Assembly: GCA_009768925.2 (NCBI GenBank)
Contig: VHIT02000012.1
Location: 399,993 to 463,992, forward strand
DNA: 64,000 nt
DNA from: Cryptosporidium bovis
Lineage: Eukaryota > Apicomplexa > Conoidasida > Eucoccidiorida > Cryptosporidiidae
Direction: 5' to 3'
Numbering within the stretch: the first letter of the stretch is position 1; each line of letters begins with the position of its first letter. The notes beneath the pieces are model-generated. The model made no database searches and was not told the DNA's origin. It saw only the letters and a program-made list of their open reading frames with translations. Of this stretch, positions 1 through 9,500 are shown in pieces. The position numbers and the translations under genes are program-made.

Positions 1-621
1 CTTTTAATAAATTTGGATAAAGCATTGAGTGCTGTATCCATTAACGATTTGTCTTTCTCACCAACACCAGCAAAATCCTTTTCTTCAATAAGTAATGGGT
101 TCAATAAAAATACGAATAAAGGCGACAAAATTGAACAGTTTACTGCAGATAACTTCAAAAATAAAGATTCAAAAAGTACTAGTAAATACCTTGGAGTTAA
201 TTCAAAATATTATACTATACATTCAAAAAATAATTTCAAACAACATATTTCGCAGATAAAGAATATTCTGGGATATAATTTTAATAAAAATAAAATTATA
301 AAATTAACCGAAAATGAGTATAAAAAGGAAAAACACGAAGTTGAGGGTGAAACTTTTGATTTCACTAATTCATTCTCAAGCATTAAATCTTTCAGTTATT
401 CCAGGTGGATTAGAAGGGACACTATTACTGATTTTATTAATAGATATATTCCAAGGTTCCTAATTCCTGCATTTAAAGCAATTAAGAGGTTACGGATAAG
501 ATTTGCAATACCAAAGAAAAGGATGGAAAATTCATTTCGTTCTAAGAATAACTCAAAAGTAGTAAAAAAAAATAAACTTATCAAGAAAAAAAAACCGACC
601 GCCAAATCTTTCTTTTATTAG
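1..621 (+). CDS. 3' end of an unknown basic protein (5' end outside window)
   Basis: The reading frame is open from the first base of the window, so this is the C-terminal part of a longer gene; the TTG at 13 is not a believable start. The visible residues (about 206) are Ser/Asn/Lys-rich and low in complexity in the first half. A more structured stretch follows, with FINRYIPRFLIPAF and IKRLRIRFAIPKK, and the tail is strongly basic with lysine runs. No known domain is recognised. The basic C-terminus could bind nucleic acid or acidic partners, but that is only inference from charge. The next gene starts 96 bases downstream on the same strand. Confidence 0.6.
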   Translation, partial: LLINLDKALSAVSINDLSFSPTPAKSFSSISNGFNKNTNKGDKIEQFTADNFKNKDSKSTSKYLGVNSKYYTIHSKNNFKQHISQIKNILGYNFNKNKIIKLTENEYKKEKHEVEGETFDFTNSFSSIKSFSYSRWIRRDTITDFINRYIPRFLIPAFKAIKRLRIRFAIPKKRMENSFRSKNNSKVVKKNKLIKKKKPTAKSFFY

Positions 622-717
622 TCACTTTTTTGGAATCATTTGGAGAGCTTACGGAGTGTGCACTGTAAATTGATTTTTTGGTGTAACTCTTTAATTTACA
701 TATAGATCACTATATGA

Positions 718-3700
718 ATGTCGAATTTATTAAATAAGGTTACTAATTGCTCCATCAATAGCTATTCAAAAACACTTTTAGACAAAAAAAATGAAGACAA
801 CGAAAAATTCCAGGATGAGGAAATTAAATTAGAGCAAAATCCTGAGATCCAAAGTAATGAGTGTGAAGGTTCAGAAATTTGCGTTTCTACTTCAAGCAAC
901 AATTCAAATAATACATATAGGGCCGATATTCCCTCAAAACTTGAGCAAGTTGTACTTGAAGAAAAACTTAAAAAACTACTTGAGGCGACGAATGAATATT
1001 CTTGTCTGTTGAGTGGAGAGTCATCTAGATCTGTAAGAGTTTCAAGCAATTCAAAAAATTCTGGTTCTTCGAGGAAACACTTTATTTCTGAAAAAGAAGA
1101 AGATGATATGTTGATGAGGGAGGTTGATGAAGATGAAAAGAATGAGAACATTAATATCAATTGGTCAATTGAAAAAGTTACGGAACAACCAGACTGTATT
1201 ACTGGTAAAATGAAGTATTATCAACTTGAGGGGTTGAACTGGCTTTTTCAACTGTACAAGCATAATATTAATGGTATACTTGCAGATGAGATGGGTTTGG
1301 GAAAAACCTTGCAAACTATTTCAATTCTCGGATTCCTAAAGAGTACCTTTTTAGTAGATGGACCTCATATTATTCTCACTCCACGCTCTACTTTGGACAA
1401 TTGGTACTGTGAATTAAAAAGATGGTGCCCATGCCTCAGAGTTGTTAAGTTGCATGGAGATCGTCAACAAAGAGATGAAATATTTTCAAATTTGTTGTTT
1501 CCAGGAAGCAAAATAAGGTCTGAAAGTATTAAGACTCAGAATCCTGAGTTTTCACATGTGGAGGAAACGGTTGAAGAGACTGATTGCACTTCGCTTACCA
1601 CAGAAGATAGCTTAAAAAGTGAATATGCGAACTTCGACTTCAAAGATGGGAATGTGCAATATAACATATGTTTAACAACATTTGAAATGGCAATTAAGGA
1701 GAAGTGGAGACTGCAAAAAATATCTTGGGAATATTTAATTTTAGACGAGGCACACCGCATTAAAAATGAAAAGTCGTTATTATCCGAAGTCGTAAGACTA
1801 TTAAAGTCTAAGAATCGTTTACTAATAACGGGAACTCCACTTCAAAATAATCTCAGAGAGCTTTGGTCACTTTTAAATTTTTTGATGCCAAATTTATTCT
1901 CATCTTCTGAAGACTTTGAGTCTATTTTCGATTTTTCAAAACTGGACTCGGATGAACAACAAAAGTGTGTCATAAAAACTCTCCATCGCATCCTCCGTCC
2001 TTTTATGTTAAGAAGATTAAAAGTTGATGTGGAAAGAGACCTCCCTCAAAAGAGAGAATTATATGTATATGTTGGTTTATCTAAATTACAAAAAAAAATT
2101 TATTCGGAACTGTTAACGAGAAATCTTGATGTATTGAACAGTGTCGGCTCCAATAAGACACAAATGTTGAATTTGTTGATGCAACTAAGAAAAACATGCA
2201 ATCACCCATATTTATTTGATGGAGTTGAGCCAGGACCTCCGTATATAGAAGGATTCCATATGGTTGAAGCTAGTGGTAAAATGGTCTTACTACACAAATT
2301 GCTGCCAAAGTTATTTTCACAAGGAAGCAGAGTTTTACTTTTCTCTCAAATGACCAGGTTGTTAGATATTATTGATGATTATGTTCGCTGGTGTGGATAT
2401 CCATATTGTAGAATTGATGGTTCTACACCTGGTATTGAAAGGCAAGAAAGAATCGATCTATTTAATGAAAATGGAAGTGATAAACTCATTTTTTTGTTAT
2501 CAACTAGGGCAGGTGGTATTGGAATTAACCTTGCGACTGCAGATGTTGTTATCCTGTTTGACTCCGACTTTAATCCTCAAATTGATCTTCAAGCAATGGA
2601 TAGAGCACATAGGATAGGCCAAAAAAAGCCAGTTACAGTTTATAGATTTGTAACTGAAAAAACTGTTGAGGAACGTATTGTTGAACGTGCTGCAAAGAAA
2701 CTCAAATTGGATTCACTAATTATTCAACAAGGAATAATTTCTAATCCCTCTCACTCTGCTCCTGATAACAAGGAGTTACGCGAAATGATTCAATTTGGTG
2801 CCCAGGAAGTATACCATACAAGAGATTCTTCGTCAGTAACTGATGAAGACATTGAAACGATCCTTGCTACTGCTCAAGAAAGAACAAATGAAATGAATGC
2901 AAAAATGAAGAAATTATCAACAGAATTGGATCTACAAAACTTGAGGTTAGATGGTGGAATAAGAACTTCTATGCATCCAGATGACAGTAATTATGAGGCA
3001 ATATCAAGTAAAGAGAACCCCACAAAAGACTCACCTCCAATTGTTCCTGAAGCAACTTGGTTCGAATTGGGTGAACGCAAAACAAAATGGAAACTAGAAC
3101 CATCTACTAATAATACTTTGCCAAATAAAAAACAACCAAAACCAAAACTAAAGGGTTGGAGGGCTCAAGTTGGTGGAGGTCACGATTTTCAATTTTTCAA
3201 TATAAAAAGACTCGATGAGCTTGAAGAAATTGAAGAGAAATGGAATAAGTACTTAGAAGAAAGTATCAAAAACGAAAAGGCTTATACTGATTTTGACAAG
3301 TCCGAAATTGAAAACTTTCAAGTTACATATGAAGAAGATAACTTTAATTTCCCACCAGAATTGAAGGAGTTGAATGAAAACCAATTAATTAAGCTCTTAA
3401 ACATTGCAGAGGAGCACATGGAGGTTTCGATAGATAAAGGTAATTGGCCAAAAAAAAAATTACTTGCGAGAGCGAAAGAACTATTTTCTTCGAATTTTGT
3501 TCTACCAAGATGCAACTATGGTGAAGCATTAAATGAATTGAGACTTATGTTCCAGGATGGTAGAGCATGGGAAATGAATATCCCATGTGCAAGGCAAAAA
3601 AAGGTCAAGAAGTCAATTAAAGTTAGTTCAAGTGATAAAAAGACCCCAAAAGCATTTACGGATCAGATGAAGCAAGAAATGTTGGATTTATTATCTGAGG

Positions 3701-4530
3701 GATTCGCAGACTGGACAAAAGCTGATTTTCTACGTTTTTGTAGAGCTGCAGAAACATTTGGTACAAATACCAAGGCAATTGCAAAGGCAATTGAGAACAA
3801 AACTTTTGAGGAAGTGAAGCGGTATTATAATGTATTCATCAAAAGATACAAAGAACTTCCAAATGGTGAAAGAATACTCAGTAAAATCAAATCAATGGAC
3901 GAAATTCAAAATTGGTTCAACGAAGCCGACAAAGCAATTAATTTTGTAATCAACAAACAGACAAAGAACAAAGGTGGAATACTTAATATTAAAAATATCG
4001 TGATCCCTTTTAAAATCAAAACTTCAAATAATAGGTTTGAATCGTTTAATGAAGATGAAGATAAGGCATTGTTAGCCGCGATGTATAAGTTTGGTGCCCA
4101 GTCTTACAACGAAATCACAGTATGCTTTAAATATATGCTTTCTAAAATCACTCATGTAAATTCATTTTATTCCTCACATCATTCTGTCGAATTTATAGTT
4201 GAAAGATGCAATGAAATTTCTAGAGCGGCCATAAATTACTTTAAGAGATCTAATTTAGGGAAACCAAACTTTTCATCAAGGAAGTCAAGATCTAATTCCC
4301 ACGGTTGCAAAAAGAAAAGTAAGTCTTTGGTGTTTTCTTCCAATTCAGAAGTTGGAGATGGAGATTTTTCAATAGAAAGCGGGTGTGATTTTAGTGATCC
4401 CGAAAGTAGTGATGATTATTCGGAAGAGTGCGATACCAATTGTGCATCAAGCAGACAAAATTCAAATAAAAAAAGATCTGAAGAGAATGTAAATAGAAAG
4501 GGTAGCACTTGTTTTAAGAGGAAAAAATAG
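718..4530 (+). CDS. ISWI-family SNF2 chromatin remodelling ATPase
   Basis: A 1270-residue nuclear ATPase that slides nucleosomes. The SNF2 helicase core begins near residue 165. The Walker A region DEMGLGKT lies near residue 190 and the Walker B box LILDEAHRIKN near 342, followed by LLITGTPLQNN. The second RecA lobe has RVLLFSQMTRLLDII, STRAGGIGINLATAD and QAMDRAHRIGQ. The C-terminal half shows the ISWI signature: a HAND-like region (about 860-960), a SANT domain (WTKADFLRFCRAAETFG, about 995-1045) and a SLIDE-like domain (from about 1105). An insertion of roughly 55 acidic/Ser-rich residues sits inside the first lobe before YNICLTTFEMA. The Ser/Asp/Lys-rich tail may be flexible. The start at 718 is the first in-frame ATG. 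Family assignment is firm; the single-gene symbol is not. Confidence 0.95.
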   Translation: MSNLLNKVTNCSINSYSKTLLDKKNEDNEKFQDEEIKLEQNPEIQSNECEGSEICVSTSSNNSNNTYRADIPSKLEQVVLEEKLKKLLEATNEYSCLLSGESSRSVRVSSNSKNSGSSRKHFISEKEEDDMLMREVDEDEKNENININWSIEKVTEQPDCITGKMKYYQLEGLNWLFQLYKHNINGILADEMGLGKTLQTISILGFLKSTFLVDGPHIILTPRSTLDNWYCELKRWCPCLRVVKLHGDRQQRDEIFSNLLFPGSKIRSESIKTQNPEFSHVEETVEETDCTSLTTEDSLKSEYANFDFKDGNVQYNICLTTFEMAIKEKWRLQKISWEYLILDEAHRIKNEKSLLSEVVRLLKSKNRLLITGTPLQNNLRELWSLLNFLMPNLFSSSEDFESIFDFSKLDSDEQQKCVIKTLHRILRPFMLRRLKVDVERDLPQKRELYVYVGLSKLQKKIYSELLTRNLDVLNSVGSNKTQMLNLLMQLRKTCNHPYLFDGVEPGPPYIEGFHMVEASGKMVLLHKLLPKLFSQGSRVLLFSQMTRLLDIIDDYVRWCGYPYCRIDGSTPGIERQERIDLFNENGSDKLIFLLSTRAGGIGINLATADVVILFDSDFNPQIDLQAMDRAHRIGQKKPVTVYRFVTEKTVEERIVERAAKKLKLDSLIIQQGIISNPSHSAPDNKELREMIQFGAQEVYHTRDSSSVTDEDIETILATAQERTNEMNAKMKKLSTELDLQNLRLDGGIRTSMHPDDSNYEAISSKENPTKDSPPIVPEATWFELGERKTKWKLEPSTNNTLPNKKQPKPKLKGWRAQVGGGHDFQFFNIKRLDELEEIEEKWNKYLEESIKNEKAYTDFDKSEIENFQVTYEEDNFNFPPELKELNENQLIKLLNIAEEHMEVSIDKGNWPKKKLLARAKELFSSNFVLPRCNYGEALNELRLMFQDGRAWEMNIPCARQKKVKKSIKVSSSDKKTPKAFTDQMKQEMLDLLSEGFADWTKADFLRFCRAAETFGTNTKAIAKAIENKTFEEVKRYYNVFIKRYKELPNGERILSKIKSMDEIQNWFNEADKAINFVINKQTKNKGGILNIKNIVIPFKIKTSNNRFESFNEDEDKALLAAMYKFGAQSYNEITVCFKYMLSKITHVNSFYSSHHSVEFIVERCNEISRAAINYFKRSNLGKPNFSSRKSRSNSHGCKKKSKSLVFSSNSEVGDGDFSIESGCDFSDPESSDDYSEECDTNCASSRQNSNKKRSEENVNRKGSTCFKRKK

Positions 4531-4648
4531 GTCTATTAACATTTATTTTTGTTCACGGCTTATTTTTTAAGGCGGCTGTTTTTAAGTTTCACCCGGTAAT
4601 TGGGGGTTCTCTGGAAGGCGTTTGTTAATTAAAGCTTGTACTTGTCAA

Positions 4649-5631
4649 ATGCTCCTTGACAGACAAATTCAATACTGGGCAACAGTACCTATTGTTGTTA
4701 TCGTATTTTGTGGTGTAGTTTTGAAAACTGCTCTTCAGATATCCTCTTCACGGTCAAAAAAAAGGAGAATACCACAAAGGGATGAACAGAATATAAATGA
4801 TTCTCTGTTTTCCACCCAGCGTGTCTCACTAAGAAACTTCGAGTTCCAGTGCCACATTAGCAGATCTAAATTAATAAGAAGTAGAGGATTCCTTCTTCCC
4901 TATGAATCTTTTCAAAGAAGAAAAATGTTCTACTGTAATGATAGTGATGGATATTTCCTAAATCCGCCCGAACCACCCAACCCACTTGCTGTTTTATCAA
5001 ATCCAGGTATGCTATATATACACATATATTCTTGTATATCTATGATTTATTTACTAATTTAATTAACCTAGATCATTCCCTTTTGGCAGATGCAATGAAA
5101 AATCAATTTGGATTTTTAATTTTGAATGGCGGAATAGGTTTTTTGGTGAGCTCTCTTTTTTCTGGATTCTTTGTTGCGTATCTTCCTATTCCAATATCAT
5201 ATTCATTTAAGGGAATGCTTCAAAAAGGGGTTGAAGTTATTCCGAATATAAGTACTTCGTATTTATCTGCATTATCATTTTACTTTATTGTGTTAATAGC
5301 ATGTGGTGAACTCTCCAATATATTACTTTCTATGTTTGGCTTCGAAAACACATCTAATATCCACCTTGATATACCTATGGTTAATCAGCGGGGTAAGTTT
5401 CTATTTATTTTAGGCCAGTAATTTCTTATCTATTTTTTTTAGAATCACCGTTAGGAAACCAAACAGACTATTCCAAACTTTTTAGTGAAGAGATAGAGTC
5501 TTTGCACACCTGTGTAAGTTATCTCGTGTTTAACATTTAAATTTCACATTATATTATTCCCATTCTTAATCCAGCCAAACGGCAGTATTCTAGACAACAT
5601 AGAAGAACTTACTATTGAAACACTGAATTAA
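4649..5631 (+). CDS. EMC3: ER membrane protein complex subunit 3 (four exons)
   Basis: I assembled this gene from four exons: 4649-5006, 5090-5392, 5443-5513 and 5575-5631. All three introns (83, 50 and 61 nt) have GT-AG ends, with donors GTATGC, GTAAGT and GTAAGT. The joined frame encodes 262 residues, matching the usual EMC3 length of about 261. Family features visible: N-terminal LLDRQIQYW before a first membrane segment (PIVVIVFCGVVLKTAL), the basic stretch RSRGFLLPYESFQRRKMFY, then NPDAMKNQ across junction 1, FSGFFVAYLPIPISYSFKGM and MLQKGVEV. EMC3 is the Oxa1-like core of the complex that inserts tail-anchored and multipass proteins into the ER membrane. Its C-terminal tail is acidic (NIEELTIETLN). 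The start is the ATG directly before LLDRQ. It is in tandem behind the ISWI gene. Confidence 0.93.
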
Positions 5632-5751
5632 AACAATTTACTTAAGTTAAAAGTAAATGATAAAAAAATGTATAAATAATGTTCTTTGCAATATTTATTC
5701 TATCTCACAGATAATTTTTAATTTTTATTAATACATTTTTGCTTTTATTTA

Positions 5752-5759
5752 TGCATGCA
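5752..5759. promoter_or_regulatory. TGCATGCA palindrome, candidate AP2 site
   Basis: A perfect 8-base palindrome in a spacer. TGCATGCA is the recognition word reported for some apicomplexan ApiAP2 factors, including Cryptosporidium ones. It lies about 740 bases before the giant gene's ATG, so it may serve that gene or nothing; a single 8-mer can occur by chance. Confidence 0.3.
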
Positions 5760-6410
5760 AAGTAAGCGGTCAGCCGTTTTAAGATTTTTGAGTCATAACT
5801 AGTAAAACAAAATGATTAAGGAAATTAGTTGTAAAAAACAATTAATGTTGAAAAACGAATAAAATCAGTAACAAAAAAAATTAATGACTTAAGGAACGTT
5901 AATAATGGCTTAATTTAAATCTGTTGAAGCTAAAGACATGAAGGTTGCACGCAGTTTTTGTCTTGTCTTAACCACACTTGGGTTAATGATAACATTATAA
6001 TAGGAAAAAAACATTAAAATTCTGAAATAAAAGTTAGATTTAAAGATTCTTAATTTTTATTGGTCTCTTTTTTCTGACTAATTAGCTTAAGTGACCTAGA
6101 TTTCAATTAAATACATTAGAATTTAACTTCTTGATTAATTGTCTATTGTTAAGTTTATTTTGATTAAATCACTTCAAAATTCAAGTTAACAATAATTATC
6201 AAGAATTTCTTGTGTTTTTTTCAAGAAGTAAATATAGAATAAAGTCAATCAAACATATAGTTTGAGTTTGAAGTAGCCGTTAATTTTCTGATTAATTATT
6301 AGATCTCTAATATTTTCAGTTCAAACACAAACTATTTTTATAGCTATTCAATATTTACAACATAAATTTAGTTCAAATTAAAACCCAAGTTACTGGTCTT
6401 TAATTTTTCT

Positions 6411-6414
<4 letters not shown>

Positions 6415-6447
<33 letters not shown>

Positions 6448-6476
6448 AAAAAANNAAAAAAAAAAAAAAAAAAAAA
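6415..6476. repeat. Poly-A tract with two unresolved bases
   Basis: A near-continuous run of A broken by TTT at 6445-6447 and by two N at 6454-6455. The N show that the assembly could not resolve or join here, so the true length is uncertain. It ends about 24 bases before the ATG of the 4132-residue gene and is probably part of its leader or promoter. Confidence 0.9.
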
Positions 6477-6500
6477 GAAAAAAACTTTAAAAAATTAGAA

Positions 6501-9500
6501 ATGAGTAATAATATTCAGCTTAACGATTTAAATAAAGAGCCAAATACAAACGAAATGAATTTCAATGAAATTAGGATCAACCCTAATGAGGAGCCTATAC
6601 AAATAAAGAAGGATTGGCTTTTGAATTATAGAAATGGAATTAATTCTGAAGAAATGCAACAGCGTCAAATTGAAGGTAAATATTATACATTACCTTTAGT
6701 AAAGGCAATACTTTTGAGCCACTACAACCGTACAGCATGGAATGACCCTGAAAGTCAAGTTAAATACACAAATATCAAAAATGGTCAAATGACTGATGAA
6801 CTACGTGATATTTCTCAGAAATTGATGGTAGATGAAGAGAATAGTGGTAGAATTATTACGGAAAGGAAATTTTGCATGAAAAAAGTGGGACTTCTGGGAA
6901 AAATTTCGCCTCGTTGGTTCGTATTTAAGGGTACGAATTTGGTGGTATTTCATAATCCCTTTGAGGATAATCAACCCAAATTTTATAGCTTGATAGGGGC
7001 AGCCTATGAGGTTGAAGATAGAGACTCACCACCTCATAAGGTACAATGGACTTCACCAATTGAGTTGATTTCTGAAGATAGAACAATTGTTCATACAGAT
7101 GCAAAATATCGTCTTTCTGTTGTAACTAAAGAACCAAAAGCACGCCATTTCTGTCTTTACAGTAACAAAAAAGAGGAAATTGCAGACTGGGTAAAAATTT
7201 TTCATGTTGCAAACTTGAATTTAGACCCAAATCAAGCAGCACTTATTTCAAATGTTATTACCCGTATTGCTCAGAGAGACATACCTACAGCGTGGGATGC
7301 GTTAGTATATGAAGCAGAGAATAGAGCTCATCGTGAAACAATGTTAAGGTGTTTTGTGAATAGATTAAGATACTTAAAAGCGACACGTGTTTTAAATAAG
7401 TGGAAAACAATCCATAAAGTTCAGAATAAAGACTATAATGAGGGACTAAAGCTCTTGGGTCGCGAAGTTATGTTGGGACGTCTTTATAGACGTGATAAAC
7501 TCCTTGTTAGAACTAGTCAGCAACGTGAGGCAATAATTGAGCTCATTCAAGAAGGTTATCGTAATGAAAAAAGTAAAAGTCAGGCACAGATGAAAATCTC
7601 GACCGAGAGTTTGGGAACGACATATAGTGATGCTGCTGTTGCAGCAACTTCTGAAGGTGCGCAAATCAAGCAAGGTCAACAGGGTCGTGACTTTGCTACT
7701 GTATTTTATGTCAATCCTTCGATTGAGAATTACTACTCAAAAATCTTAAATGCTAAGGAGCAAACAAAAAAATCAAGTTATTGCAAACACACAGTTATTC
7801 CAACATACCAAGAAGATGCCAATGTACGTATTTCAAATGATTTAAGCCGTGTAATTTGGACACCAAAAAAATGGGAATCTATTGGAAAAAAGAGTATGTT
7901 TGTCGATGTTGATTCCATTTCTTCATTGATTGTAAATGCTTCAAAACCGACATATTTATCAAAAGGATTATATTCTATTCCTAACATTGTTAGTGAATAT
8001 GATATAGCGGAATGTGTTGATGAATATGTTTACGATTTGGGTGACTCTTGTTTTTCTGGTATCAATGAAAATGAAAAATTACAGAGAGATTCACAGAATA
8101 GAATTTCAACTGGAAATTGGTTGGCGATTTGTGGTCCAAGACTTGGATTTAAGCCTGCACATTCCCCTGATTTTTTAATAAGGGACACACCCGTTGTTAC
8201 AATGAAAGTTAATATCAACGTAAAATCAATTAGTTTAAATGATAGATTTTCTCGTCTTTACACTGAATATTATCAATATTATGCAGATGAATTACAGGAG
8301 ATGACCCCATATGAAAAAACAACAACAATGGCTGCATTGACATATGGTGATAACTCACAAACAACAAAGTTAAACACTATTAAATCACTTGTTTCAAATA
8401 TTCAATCAAATGAAGAAATAACTCGTGAATATGGAACAATGAGCAGTAATATATCGAGTGTTAGGAGACTTTTTTCTGCTGTTACAAACATTGAAAATGA
8501 CTGTGAAACTAATTCTCATGAATTATCAGCAAGAGAATCGATTAAACCGTCAAACTCAACAATAGCATCAATCAGAAATTTGTTCACTCGAAATTTATCA
8601 AGTACTAGAGAGTTTGGTTCTCCAAAATCCGCCTCTCCAATGAGATCTCAATCAAAAATACCTACAACAGTCTCGGGTTCAAAACCCACTCAAAAGGTTG
8701 AAGGTTTGGTTCTTCCACCGGAGTTAAGTGTTGTGAATCCATTTGAAACAGTTCAGGTTGATAGAAACATCGAAATTAGAGACAGCACAGTTCAGACGTA
8801 CTTGAGAATTACTGCTTTCCATCAAACATACACATCGGCTCACGCAGTTGGTGTAAATCCAACATATGATTTGAACTTTTCTGTTGAAGTACCCCTGAAG
8901 ACCGATAACGCCTCGAAGGAATTAATTGATGAAGCACGCAAAAAGGCATTTGAAGAAGCTATTTGTACTGTTGATTTATGGGTTAAGTCACCTATTGAAA
9001 ACATACCAGATGAATTAATTGCTTCAATTGATATTACATTGGCAGAATTATGTAAGAGTGACCGAATAACCCGTAAGAGATCTCAATTCATTGCTGCTGA
9101 TTCGTTTATTTTGAAGCAACCCATTCCAGACCTAAAAATAAGTACCTCTGGCAATTCAAGAGCAATACAAATTTTAAAATACTTGGGTTTACTTGACCCA
9201 AATAGCGATGATTTAAAAGAATTACCAGTTGGCCAACTTGAGTTCTCTGCCGATTCTATTATTGAAACAAATATAATGGGTGAAGGACCAATTTCTCCGG
9301 AAACAATTTGTTTAGGTGGATTACAAGGACTGTCATCATTTTCACTCGAACAAGCTCCAAATCAAACCGTTCACCAAAAGAACGGTGATTGTGTTGAATT
9401 ATACATCGGTCAAGTAAAGCTAGATGTTAATTGGACTCCAGGGTTATACTTTGTTGAAGTCATTATGGGAGATGTAAGTTGTATGACACACTTAGTACAA

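Larger units (their letters stand above)
5632..6500. other. Intergenic, AT-rich, upstream of the giant gene
   Basis: About 870 bases with no convincing coding frame. It holds a TGCATGCA palindrome near its left end, many TTAATT/AATTAA words and a long poly-A tract just before the start codon of the giant PH/C2/TBC gene. It probably contains the EMC3 3' UTR and the promoter and 5' UTR of the next gene. Confidence 0.6.

Noticed and set aside
762-1160. Minus-strand open frame of 132 codons
   Set aside because: It lies fully antisense to the N-terminal part of the ISWI gene; its Ser/Phe/Leu-rich product mirrors the Glu/Lys/Asn codons on the other strand.
5032-5421. Separate 129-residue membrane protein
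   Set aside because: It is exon 2 of EMC3 plus intron reads on both sides, not an independent gene.
7378-7390. CACGTG words inside coding sequence (giant gene, J-protein, surface protein)
   Set aside because: These lie in coding DNA and are not counted as regulatory; they show the word also occurs by chance.
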